From Ampelomyces quisqualis (Eukaryota > Ascomycota > Dothideomycetes > Pleosporales > Phaeosphaeriaceae), in the NCBI GenBank assembly GCA_018398575.1, contig JAGTXZ010000021.1, positions 868,001 to 932,000 on the forward strand: DNA of 64,000 nucleotides, given 5' to 3'. Of this stretch, positions 45,401 to 56,037 are shown piece by piece (the first letter of the stretch is position 1; each line of letters begins with the position of its first letter). Position numbers and translations under genes: made by a program. The notes under the pieces were generated by a model. It was not told the origin of the DNA. It did not search any database and saw only the letters and a program-made list of their open reading frames with translations.

Positions 45401-47900
45401 CTTGCGCGTAAGGGCGTTAATCTTCTAGTAGTCTATACAGATACGTATATCTCTATTTAGTTTGCGTACACAAAGGATAAGTAAAGTAAAAGGGCTTTGG
45501 CTAGCCTTAATAAAACCTTTCTAAAGGTGTTCTTAGACGTAGGCCTTAGTAGCTTTAAGCTCCTCTTAGTTTTGCTTGTATAGGGAACTAAACGTATTTA
45601 GTAATAGTTCTTTAAGGACAATCTTGTAATTGTATAGATAATAAGGAGGCAATTAATTAGCTGCTAACTTGCTAAATACATCCTAATACTAAGAGTAACA
45701 GGTAGGTAATCTCTTATCTAATTAGCTTTAATTGTCTGCGTTGTTCTTAGAGGCAAGGATCCTGTTAATCTTATAGAGGCTTGTTATAAAGAACTTGTTC
45801 TAGGGCTTCTTTATAATAAAGTAAAATGCATTAGCAGAAATAAGAGCAATGCAGGTAGTTAGAGGGGGTTTAGACTCTAAGTAGTTTTGCTTAGTTAGGG
45901 TATAAGAGATCTCTAAGATTTTTCAGGCTAATAGGAGCTTTAAGCATCCCTTAATATAATAAATAGAAGAAGAGAAACAGTAAAGACTGTTTTAGATACA
46001 ATAGTCTTCTTTCTTTTATAGAGCGTTGCGTTGTTGCACATTAAGATAGACAGTAGCTAGCACTATAGCTTAATATAGAATAGTAGGAATAGAGGGTAAA
46101 GGATTATATAAACAAGGGTACTTAGATAGCTAAATAAACTGTAACCTATTTATGTCTAATTGAATCTTAAATTGTCTTAACTATTAGAGGCTAAGTATAC
46201 AATCCTAAGACCTAAGATTAAGAATAAGGAATAAATAGTTTAAAATCTTTTAGCTATTAATATTTAAGTGTAGTTAAATATATTAAGTAACTAAAGAAGT
46301 AATCTAATCCTTAAAGCTGCGTACCTAAACCTAGAAGGGGAGCTTCTAGATAGGTTGCTGTAAGGCTTTAGAAACAGATAAGACAATTTGTAAATTTAAA
46401 AATAGAAAACCTTAAGCACTAGTGTTAACAAGAGTATTAAGGCGTAAGCTAAGGCCTTAGTTGTAAAGAAGTGTAAGTATAAGGAAATAGAGACTGCAAA
46501 ACAAATAAGAAAGGTTAAAGTAAGATAGATTGTAACAGCTTAAGCCTAGGGAGAGGTGTCCTTCTAGGCGCTTCTGTTTCCTATATAATATACCTCCTAA
46601 TTAAGTTACTCTTAAGTATCTTTATACTTATCTACTTCTACAGCTTTAATCTAACGCACATAAGGCTTTGTACAGTTACTAAAGTAGTGTCCTAGCTTAC
46701 TACAATTGTAACAACTACTAAGGGTCTTCTATTATTCTAGCTTAGAGGTCTTTATAGAAAGACGTACTATTATAGATTAATAGACTAGCGCAGAATTTAT
46801 TAGAGCGCTAGTAGTAGTAGTCTAATTTAGCTCTAAATTCTGTTGTAGGGCTAACCTAATTAGCAACCTAGCAGCAGCTAGTGTTATACTTAGTGTAGGG
46901 TTGTTCTTCTACTCTATATTATATGCAGTAAGGTGTTCTACTATCTAATTAAATAAGTTCTTCTATTAGTGCCTAAATCCTAGGTTAAGGGCTTGCAACC
47001 CTAGCGTAATCTTAGTCTATAAGTAGTAAAACTACTCTAAAGAGGGTACTTGTCCCTTAAATACAGAACTTAGAAACCTAGCTTTAAACAAGGGGAACGT
47101 TTCCTCCTTAGTTATCTATATTTAATTAAAAGCTGCTTAGCTTTTAGCTACTTTGTTACCTGTAATAAAGTAAGACTTAAGTAGCCTAATTATTTACTTA
47201 GCGTTCTAGAATTGCTCTTAATTAGTATCTAATAAATATTATAGCTTAAGATAGCTCTTAGCTAATCCTGTAGTATAGCTCTATACTAAGGCTATGCGTT
47301 GTCTTTTAGTCTAATAGTAATCTAAGTTAATCTTAAGTTAATCCTAGATAGAAGCCTACTATTAGCAGAAGGTAGGATCTTTTCTATTACTAAGATTGTT
47401 TATATTAGGCGTTTTCTTAGATTATTAAAGTTGGCAAGAGCCTTTATAGTAATGTAAGTACTTAGATATAGAGCTGTTAAATAAACAGTAAGGTGCAGAA
47501 TTATTCTAGAGTAATTTAGTAGTAGGTAGGGGCTTATCTAGTTCTATTAACAGAGTTAGTCTTTTCTTAAGGGAATTAATTTCTGCTAAAGCCTATTTCA
47601 AATCTTATTATAATTAATTAACCTCTATTTAGGCAGAGGTTAGATTTAGTATAGCTCTAGGCTAAGGAGGTTCCTTAGTGTCTGTCTTTTTTACTTTAGC
47701 ACTCTGTTGCTAGGTTGTTATAGTTAATACAGAGTTGTCTTAGGGAAAGGCTTCTAGAGTTAGTTCTTTAGGGGGAGTTATTAGCGTTGCCTCTAATACT
47801 CCTAGGTTATTAATAGTCTCTAAGTTTCTATTGTAGCGCCAAACACAACTTTTCTAAAGTAATCCTAACTATTGTGTTAATAGGAAGATTTAAACCTAAA
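42430..47900 (-). pseudogene. Gag-pol relic of element 3, with chromodomain
   Basis: Read leftward. An intact CCHC zinc knuckle lies at about 46735-46670 (CYNCSKLGHYFSNC). The RT entry region is at about 45560-45420 (KGFIKASQSPFTLLILCV, then ICIDY) and the active site at about 45150-45100 (CIAYLNNILIYSKD, D-D changed to N-N). RNase H and integrase follow. The integrase C-terminal part is at about 42790-42680 (KGFFKVLEQVSYLF). A chromodomain is at about 42610-42470 (VKEILASKLYYSILKYCVK, then VGYNPNST). The gag region lies between the knuckle and the right LTR. A solo LTR interrupts the relic at 44491-44789. Confidence 0.9.
44491..44789 (-). mobile_element. Solo LTR of the element 3 family, nested inside element 3
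   Basis: Begins TGTAACAACG and ends TTATTACA, 299 bp, the same length as both element 3 LTRs. It is flanked by its own 5-bp duplication TCTAT (44486-44490 and 44790-44794). It therefore arose by insertion of a full element followed by LTR-LTR recombination, not by rearrangement of element 3. The strand is assigned by similarity of orientation to the parent LTRs. Confidence 0.93.
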
Positions 47901-48069
47901 GGCTTTAGCTATTAGAAGATCTAAGGGATCCTAACTGTGTTTAATAGATTTAAGGTTGCAAACAGATCTAATTTAGATAGGGTTCTAGACGTTTTAACGC
48001 AATCTTTTTAAAAGTAAATTGCAATATTATCTAAATGCTATTACTAGTAGGACAAAGTTTCTCTTGTAA

Positions 48070-48368
48070 TGTAACAACGCAGGTAAGTATAGCTATTAGA
48101 ATCAAATTAGATATATATTAGAGGCATATAGGAGTACATATTGTATTAGAGATTCTAGATTAACTATACACCTATAGGTCTTGTATAGGAGAACAAGAGA
48201 AACTTGTCCTCTATCTATGCTATAGGCTTATATTTATAGTAGGCGTAGTAGCTAAGTTAGAGCGCTGTTAGAGCGCTTTTAGTTCTAATCTGCTAGCTCT
48301 CTACATAATCTGTTACTAAGCCTTTATAAGGTATCAGATGTAACATGTGTTTGCATGTGCTTGTTACA
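48070..48368 (-). repeat. Element 3 5' LTR (299 bp)
   Basis: Partner of 40968-41266; followed by the second ATTCC at 48369-48373. Confidence 0.95.
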
Positions 48369-48373
48369 ATTCC

Positions 48374-49070
48374 TATCTAAACAATTTAACAAAAAGTAAA
48401 CTAAGAAGGTGCCTACATACGCACGCTACCTACTCTACTATATAATCTGCATATCTTACTTTACTTCTTCTATCTATTATTCTCTTTATACTAGAGTAGA
48501 TAATAAAGGCTGTAATTATAAGCTTGCAAGGAGTGCACTCTCTTAGTAAGCTTCTAATAACATATTCTATTTACTAGCCTACTTACCTAACAACACATTA
48601 AGGAAAAGACCTTTAAACAGTAGTAAGAACCTTAATGTAAGTAAACAATTCCTTACTTATTAGAACTTGCTACTCCTTTCTTAGTAGCACTATCCTTGCA
48701 CAAGAAACTAACTAAAGGCACTTTAAGATAATAACTTAAATAGTAGTAAGATATTTAAAGCTAGTAAACAACTCTTATATAATAATCCCTAACTCTAACT
48801 TAAGTATCTAGCCTTCTAAGAATCTAACAGTAAACTATACAGCATATTTAAAACTTGCCTTAAGCGTTACGCCTACCTTAATAAGAGTATTAAGAATCTT
48901 ATTAATACTGCTAAAGCTGCAAAGCAACTCCTAAATATAATAGTAACACGTTTAGTAGTACTAGGTTAGCAAAGAGTTGGCAAGATAACTCTAATAAATA
49001 CGCTGTTTAATTACTACCTTCTAGCTATGCCTAGAGCGCTAAGGCAATATAGCTTGTACTGCTTTTGTAA
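48374..49070 (+). pseudogene. P-loop NTPase/GTPase gene relic
   Basis: A plus-strand frame reads VTRLVVLG, stop, QRVGKITLINTLFNYYL at about 48943-49017. The Walker A motif G-x4-G-K-[ST] falls at 48964-48987 (the last residue now Ile). The hydrophobic strand before it and the L-I-N-T-L helix after it are typical of dynamin-, septin- or AIG1-type GTPases and some STAND NTPases. Upstream, helical sequence continues (KSIKNLINTAKAAKQLLN, and two similar NSSKxxxxSKQxL stretches). When element 3 and one ATTCC copy are removed, the same frame continues leftward into 40.6-40.97 kb, including KRKSKAYAITISSSSSS. Element 3 may thus have inserted in this gene. Family beyond P-loop not identified. Confidence 0.5.
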
Positions 49071-49357
49071 CTATTATTAGGTAAAGAGGTAATGCTACAC
49101 ATAATACTAAGACTAGTAATATTATTATCTACTTTAATAATAAGGTAGGTATAATAATCTGCATCTAAGGATAAGCTAATAACTAGTAAGAGAATTGTAA
49201 TACCTTAGAGAACAGGGATAACGCTCTTAACTAAAGAAACTTTATAAAAATAGCTTAAACAGTAATGCAGCGCCTTAATTATAAGGTTTTTTACTCTTTT
49301 AACGCTCTGCCTACTATAATATATAAACTACTCCTTATACTACTATTAATGTTCCTC

Positions 49358-49970
49358 TATTAACTACAACTACTTTCCTCTAGTTTGTTTATCTACGCTA
49401 GGATCTAATAACTTGTAAAAAATAAGATAGTTCCCTATTTGCAAAGAAGAACAACAAGTTACTGCAAGTTTAATTAATATTAAGATAATATGTACAATAA
49501 CAATTACTATTGTTAGGTATAAAGAATTAAAGAAAGTTCTTACGTAGGTAAGCAATTTCTATCTTACCTAGTGCTTACCTGCTGTATACTTTTCCTTAAC
49601 CTCTTATACAACTGCTTTCCTCTACCTACTGTATGCTTTTTCTTAACTTCTTGCACAACTGCTTTTATCTAGATTATGCCTTTATAAAGTGCAAAGGATT
49701 AAAGAAAGTTCTTACATAGGCTAGTAATTTTTATCTTAACTAGTGCCTGCCTGCTATATACTTTTCCTTAACCTCTTGTACAACTACTTTTATCTAGGTT
49801 GTTTATATACACTAGAATTTAATAGCTTGTAGGAACTAAGGTAGACTCTATTGGGCAAAGAAGAGCAACAAAGCACCGCATTTTGTTCTAGCAGCTGTTA
49901 GCACGACATTTACAACAACCACCTTTATCAAATGCGATGGATCGAAGGAAGTTCTTACGGTCGAGAAGTG
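49358..49970 (+). repeat. Degenerate repeats at the right edge of the RIP island, last copy not mutated
   Basis: A block at about 49358-49565 recurs at about 49765-49970. The shared core ggatyraagraagttcttac occurs three times, near 49522, 49688 and 49939. The first two copies are heavily C-to-T/G-to-A changed; the last (49853-49970) keeps CpA/TpG-rich sequence such as gcaccgcattttg. The shift from mutated to unmutated DNA takes place inside this repeat, at about 49,850. Confidence 0.65.
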
Positions 49971-51580
49971 GCCAGGTAATAGAAACTCTGGTATGAACGG
50001 CACACAAGTCCCAACAGAGATCATCATTAAGTAGACCATTTTTCAAATTCATCGTCCAAACGGAGTTATCGCTATCTTGGGTATGTCAAAACGGGTATAA
50101 TACTGCACTTCGACTTGGAGATGGCCCACTCATATACGGAATAGTACTCCGTATAATATTTATTCCATGTATTCAATCAAGTTCGAATATTATACCGGAT
50201 GCCGTGATTTTGGCTGTTCTTGTTCTAGAATTTCCGTGTGCGAGATTAGGTATTAACCGCGATGCCTAGTTATTTTGCAGTAAAGGAGGTGGAGGAGTTT
50301 AAAGATAAGACAGATCAGAACGATCAAAACATTGGGTGGATAGATCCTGATTAATCACCACCTCCTTCCTTGTATTGCTAGCGCTTGTTTAATATTTGTA
50401 TTTGAATTTGGTTTAGTATCATATTCCATTCGGAATATTCGAAAAAATTACTTCGTATTCGAAGTAGAGCCATCTCTACTCCGTACTTGGACTCCATAAC
50501 CCGAAGACGCAAGCGGCAAGTGCGGCGACGATGACTTTCGTTGTGAGGACGCCAAGTGGGGGTTTAGACGGCCTACTACCACCTACATGCAGTAATCTCC
50601 GGTGAGAGCCTGGGCGTGGGGGAGGCAGTTGTACGGAGTATGGCAGGACAGTTCACCCAACTAGCATTTATAATTGAGTTGTTTTTCCAGCTCTGATGTC
50701 GCTGTTTCAACACCTAGCAATCCTGCCAAGGCTCATATCGGAGACACTGCATGTAATAAATCCCACATTCGAGGAACCGAGTCAAAAGCAATTCCTTACA
50801 ACGTACAGGCCTTTCTAGAATCCTTACACAGTGCCGCGGGCGACTTCCTGGTATTTCTTGACGTTGTTATTGTTGAGCTTGTATTTTTCGGCGTTTGGGC
50901 TCATGTCGAGAGGCCGAGCAGCAAGTGACTAGAAAAGACTTGGAGCTACTAATCAGATCATCCTGAGAGCCTGTGGCAATGTCTTGTGACACAGGTAGCC
51001 TGACAAGCTGCTGATGCAACAGGGCGCAATGCTTCGAGAGAAACTTCACTTTGCCTTAAGAAGACATTCAGAACCTTTGTTATATATTTGGGTCCTGCTG
51101 CTCATTTGGTACTTAGCATCATACCTTGACAATCTACTAAGCAACAGCGTACAGTCCACATATTTTCTATGGGAAGAAACAATTGTAGATACCTGTTCTA
51201 CCGGTACGCACGCGTTTTCAAACGACCACACAGATGGCCAAAGTGATGGTGTAAAAAGAGTGGTTACCAATTTGGGAAAAGGACCGTCGAGAAGCTTCCC
51301 CTGAATCAACTAAGAATTAACGCAACAGCTTGTAGACCTTCTGAATAGACCGCCTGGAGCTCAATATGTCGATTCTCTACGTAGCTCCTCAAACTTGCGC
51401 GGCAACTGGCTTGAGAGGCCACAGAACTTGATAAGCTATGTGGCCGTTTGGCAGTCAAGGAACTAAGTAGACGTCAGAGACCTGCAGGGTATAGGGCATA
51501 TATATTCACTCACAGCAGTTTCGACCAGATTGGTAGGTGCGTAGCAGCAAGTCGCCTTCCTGTTGCCTCCTACATTTTGC
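49971..51580. other. Gene-poor, non-RIP DNA
   Basis: Normal dinucleotide use returns, but no gene is supported. Short frames at 50674-50928 and 51014-51304 have no recognisable domain. Confidence 0.45.
50117..50482. mobile_element. MITE-like fold-back element (candidate)
   Basis: The left end (GGAGATGGCCCACTCATATACGGA..., to about 50165) and the reverse complement of the right end (GGAGTAGAGATGGCTCTACTTCGAATACGA..., from 50482) share an imperfect inverted repeat of about 45-50 bp that ends in ATATTnATTCC/ATATTCC. A second, perfect inverted pair lies inside: AAGGAGGTGG (50283-50292) and CCACCTCCTT (50358-50367). No coding capacity. A target-site duplication could not be fixed. Length about 366 bp. 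Confidence 0.45.
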
Positions 51581-51898
51581 TCACAATTCTTTTTGAAAGT
51601 GAACAAAGTTGCAGAATCCAAGAGACGGGCTGAACATAGTTAGAAGACTCGCATGCTGCCACTCCGCACTGTTATACTTGCGTTCGATGCGGCGACAATT
51701 GTCGTCAGCTCCCAAAATCACTGCTCCTGGTTCCTTACAGCAAACCGGAGTTCGTGCCAGGCTTTTCCCCAAGATGCCCGAGTTCAACCCAAGTCCAATG
51801 TTTGGCAGTGTCCTGAGGATCGCAGTGCCACAATTGTACGCGAACGCTCCGTTGAGCGCCACGAGGACCAGCGGGCAGAGGGTTGTGGAGATGCGCAT
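51581..51898 (-). CDS. Candidate small secreted cysteine-containing protein
   Basis: 105 codons from an ATG at 51898 to a stop at 51581. Residues 1-20 (MRISTTLCPLVLVALNGAFA) form a clear signal peptide with a plausible cleavage before YNCG. The mature part has Cys at about positions 23, 53, 54, 68 and 96; the block TPVCCKEPGAVILGADDNC recalls the CC...C core of hydrophobin-like and other small secreted fungal proteins. The odd Cys number and the unstructured C terminus leave open that the true gene has an intron (a gtaagg donor-like site lies right after the CC codons) or that the frame is fortuitous. Its location next to a RIP island is typical for effector candidates in Dothideomycetes. Confidence 0.4.
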   Translation of the reverse strand: MRISTTLCPLVLVALNGAFAYNCGTAILRTLPNIGLGLNSGILGKSLARTPVCCKEPGAVILGADDNCRRIERKYNSAEWQHASLLTMFSPSLGFCNFVHFQKEL

Positions 51899-54800
51899 GG
51901 TCACGACGAAAACCGATATGGGACCGACAGTGCTGTAGACTTCTGTTTGTTCGTGTTTCAAGAGAGCAAAAGTGCAATGAGTAGCGGAACAAGACATACA
52001 TAAAGATTTTATAATCTACTCGCATGTCCAGTATGGTCGCAAGAGGAATGTATCTGTGAAACTAGAGCCTAGAGGCAGAGTACTAACCTGGGGAATGCGC
52101 TTTCGGGCATCTAGCTGGTGCAGCCTTTGCCATTCCTCATCACCGTGTGAGGAAAACCTTTCCGTGCCCTCTTCTCATTCACGTAATGGCTATTCGAATC
52201 AATATTGAAGCATCCTGTTGCTAAACCAGGGGCCAATACTAGTATTCAGTGTTGTCAGTCGGGTTGACGCCACCACATCAGGCTAGTAAAGGTGACGTCG
52301 GCCTTTCCCCTAATTCTGGAAGTGGTGATTTGATAACCTTGTATTGCTGCGTATCTCCGCCCCATGAGTTGATGAGAAGGGAACTCAAGCCATGTTAGAT
52401 GAGAAACCTTCATTCGAGCATGGGGTATATCAGCATCCGCGAATCTCGCGATACGCCTGTTGAAATCTTCATCAGCTTACTCGTGTCGCTTCACTGAAAC
52501 CACTTCGTTTGGATGCCCTTCTACAGCAGTGTCACAAAAGCCTAGAATATCAGACACAGGAAAAGATAGCCGCATTGGAGTATCACTGTGCGAGCATGGA
52601 AGCACATTCTTGACGAATCTTGAAGGGAGCGTCGAGTTCAACTTTCAGCTTGTCAGCCGCTGCAAGGTACCGCTCGTAATGCTCGCTCGGCTGTCTAGAG
52701 TTGTTGTTGTAGGTCGGTCATCAATCACCGTGGGACTCTAACGCACTTCCTCGCTGAACATGCAACACGAGACTTTCAGCCCGCACGTCTTGAGTGTGTA
52801 GTGCTTCCTGCCATTCGGATCTTGCCAGCAGTACGGCACGCAAGGGCAGGGTGAATCATGTCACCGCATTGTCTCATACACGCCTTTCCATACGGGAGAC
52901 TATTCTGTCACCTCGTGCTCCGCATCAATCTCCACAGCTATCTAAGCCAGCATCCACCCAGTCGTAGATCCGGATCCCCATCTGTTCGCCCTCTTTTTGG
53001 GCAAGCAACCACACCACGGTTTTCTGCAAGGGTAGTTGAACCTCGTCTCGACCAACAGCTTCTTGCCAGCACGAGACAGCTCTGCCTACGATTCAACCTG
53101 CCGCTCTACCATGACCCAATCAATAACCTTTTCCTCAAGTCGCATGGTAACCAGCCGTTCAGACCAACCTTTTTTCTTTACCACCACGTTGACAACATCC
53201 TGCGCGATGTTACCGTGCTTCAACATCTCCGGCATAAGCCTGCGGAGAGACAGAGCGCGGAATGAAAGAATAGTGGTACTGGAGAGCTAAGCACAAGATT
53301 TTGCTCAGTGTCCCCACTGATGAGCATGTGTTCTCGGTATTTACGCTTCCACTGAGCATGCAACTGAAAATTGACTCCAAGGCAGGGGTGTCCAACACAT
53401 CAGCCTGGTCAAATTGTTCGAGCTGAGAGTCATGGTAACACAAGAACTCGCTAACCAGGGGGTAGAAAGACTGCTCATTACTACGGCGTGCAGCAAGTGG
53501 ATGGTGAAAGTGAACCGCGACGTGGAAAAACCTTGAGAGCTGGCTGATCTTATAATTTTTACGCTGGGCACGACTTGTCGATTTTGCGCCGCAGCGATTA
53601 CGCATCCTGAGGGTTTGATCACACTGTTTTATTCCTGGAAGAGCAATTGGTGATGATAAAGGTTAACTCAGGAATTTTCTTGCTCGAATCCCGCGTCGCC
53701 CTGATATCTGGGCGCTCGCTATAATCCACCTGTCGCGTTGTCCCACGTTTCTCACAGCCGCCGGGACAACCTCAGGACTAATAATCCTCGAGATGCCCCA
53801 TCTCCACGCCCAGATGTCCGAAACCTGTCGGAACTGCTGGTTTGACATCGCAGATTCTGGTGTATGCATATTCGCAGGATTTGGGCTTCATCGTTCGTGT
53901 GAAGAGATGCTAGAGTGTTCAGGCATTTTGTTCGTGCTTGCTCGGGCAGCTTGACGTAGTGGGTCCACTCCAGGACGGCAAAAGACATCTGTCGATTGGA
54001 CGCACCACAGGATTTGCTTCATGCGCCATACGAAGAGCAAGCTTTACCGTCGCTCTTCGAGGTCATACTTGTAGCCAGCCAGAACATAGATTGTCGTTGG
54101 TGCGACATTTCGGCACATTTTTAAACTTAAATTTAAGCTTATGCTCAGCCTTGCATCCTCCACCCTGTCTATTCCGTTTCTGGCAAAGAAGTCGCTCTTG
54201 TAGTCGCTGACTGCACGATACTGACTTTGCGCGAAGTTGAATAAGTGAAACATTCCTGCCGCCCGGAACTTTGGCTAATCCCGGACTCAACCAATGTTTT
54301 CTTGTATCTGGGCACCCACGGCGAGGAATATTTTGAAATAATCGAGGTCGTTGATTGGAAAGATCAGCAAATAGAAGGTTTTCGGCTGCTGACTTTGGCT
54401 TGATAAGTCCGAGATTCGACCATTCATGCTACTCGCAAGCCAGAGATTTGGTGTGGTGTGTTGTTCTGCGAGAGGAGCGAGGCACTCGGGGCTGAGCCAT
54501 ATCGACAAAAGTCTAGACTGCGTGATCATCTGCGTAAGTTGCACGGCCAGGCAGTCGTTTTGAGATATGGAAATGCTGGCACGGAAGCATAAAGATCAGC
54601 AGATGAGATTATCGGCGTTCAGGTGTAGACTAGCGTATGCAGAACCGCCCTTGGTACAATGTGGGCATACACGCTACCACATGTCAGCAACAAAATGTAA
54701 CCCTTCAATTCGGCCCAGCCAATGCCCAAATCGCTATGCATAGTCCATAGCTCCAAGGAGTCTAACAGAGGTTGGTCGTATCGTACATTTTACAGCTCCT

Positions 54801-54927
54801 AGGGAGGTTCTTGAGATTCTCGTGCAACGCTGGATTTTTTATTCGTCTTTCTTCTTCGCATGGTATTGGTACATGCTGAGTAGTCGTATAGATATCTAGT
54901 TGTACGTGTCCGGATCGAATATGTGCT
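51899..54927. other. Gene-poor stretch, no supported gene
   Basis: About 3 kb without a gene I can support. Frames such as 52858-53265 plus, 53210-53605 minus and 53752-53988 minus overlap each other and lack recognisable domains. The DNA is not RIP-mutated. Confidence 0.45.
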
Positions 54928-55837
54928 CTATAGGTCGGTCGAAAAGGTGAAACCAAGGGGAGATAGAATCTTGTCTTGGACGACTTTGTTTGCGATTTCG
55001 CCGCCCTTTTCGAGGGCAACGGCGCCGACGATGGCGTATATTGAGGTCATGAGAACAGACTCGATGCCAGAGCCTGGCAAGTCATCCGCCTGAATTATGT
55101 TAGCAAATTGTGTCAGTCCTGCTAAGGATCTGATGCGCACCCGCTTTGGTTTCCACCGAGTCACTTTGTCCAGGCCGTACTGCGCTGCCAGCTGTGATAA
55201 CCTCGCCTTGTCCAAGACCTTGCGCTCTGCCTCTTCGGACAAACCCGGTAGCCCGTTCAACGCAGGGTGTACAAACGGGCGGCGTCCGTACTTGTCTCGC
55301 GATGGCTTGTCGTCTGTATCCCTCGGCCATTGATTTTCTTGCGGGGAATTAATGAGCGCTTGTGATGTTTGCAACTCGACTATGTGCCGCCCTTGACGTG
55401 CCATTAGCGCCGGCCACGGCCACAGTGTGGCGTTTCAACATACCCAGATATGCTAATCGATCATTGAACCCTCTTCGGCCGTGGTCGAAGCTCTTGTGCG
55501 TGACCGCCAACCATTTGGCCTCGTCTCCCAGTACTTTGTTGCCCCCAGGTCCCAGCATGCGCAGGTACGCTTCATCCAGTCGCTTGGGGTCCTCGTTGAC
55601 CTTGAACACGTCCCCCTGGGCTTGCGGTCGAACGCGGAAAGGTGCCGTCATGCGAGGCGGTGTTTGTTGCCATCGCGGCCTGTCTGCGCCTTCCGTGTCA
55701 TCTTCGGGTGCCCGCGATGGGCTGGTGGTAGAAAATGTGCATGCCGAGGTCCGCACGAGGGACCATTTCGAGGGCGCGGCGGGGAGCGGCGATGATGCTG
55801 CCGAGAAGAAGCAGCGGATGGGCCGTCTGGAGGCCAT
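54928..55837 (-). CDS. MRPL15: Mitochondrial large-subunit ribosomal protein MRPL15 (mL57, RNase III-like fold)
   Basis: Component of the mitochondrial 54S ribosomal subunit that has a catalytically inactive RNase III-type domain. Three exons, 55837-55444, 55391-55141 and 55089-54928, join to 268 residues. The Arg/Ser/Thr-rich N terminus (MASRRPIRCFFSAASS) is a mitochondrial targeting sequence. Exon 1 ends with KWLAVTHKSFDHGRRGFNDR LAYLG, the family signature, continuing in exon 2 with RHIVELQTSQALI. Exon 3 gives SVLMTSIYAIVGAVALEKGG, the second RNase III-like helix block. The second intron (51 nt) keeps the frame and could be overlooked, but it has a perfect GCTAAC branch point and cag acceptor. 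It is divergent from RTT109 with 200 bp between starts. Confidence 0.9.
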
Positions 55838-56037
55838 TGAGGCTGTTCGGGGTCGGCGTGGTGGTGGTGAAGTGCGCTGCGGCGTGGGGGGTAGAGGCGT
55901 CGTTGGTCATGTTCATTATTCTTGGAAAAGTTGCGGCGACTGTCCAAGAACGGCTAGGCCAAAACGCGCCTTGCTCTCCAACTCCAGCAGCACACGTGCG
56001 ATACGTCTCTCCCTGTTGCTCGTCCACTTGGGCCGAC
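55838..56037. promoter_or_regulatory. Shared divergent promoter of MRPL15 and RTT109
   Basis: Only 200 bp separate the two start codons. No named motif is assigned; a CACGTG (E-box) lies at 55993-55998. Confidence 0.6.

Larger units (their letters stand above)
40968..48368 (-). mobile_element. Ty3/Gypsy chromovirus, element 3 (RIP-degraded)
   Basis: A complete 7,401-bp LTR element in minus orientation, including a nested solo LTR. LTRs 40968-41266 and 48070-48368 are both 299 bp, start TGTAACAACG and end TTGTTACA, and carry matching terminal inverted repeats (TGTAACA/TGTTACA). The flanking 5-bp duplication is ATTCC. A polypurine tract (AAGAAGAAAGGTAA on the minus strand) abuts the 3' LTR at 41267-41280. 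Confidence 0.96.

Noticed and set aside
17500..49970. The island as a centromere
   Set aside because: At about 32 kb with well-bounded nested transposons it is explained as an AT-rich RIP island; no centromere-specific signal can be seen from sequence alone.
52858..54290. Several overlapping ORFs of 70-135 codons
   Set aside because: Mutually overlapping on both strands with no domains, signal peptides or splice consistency.
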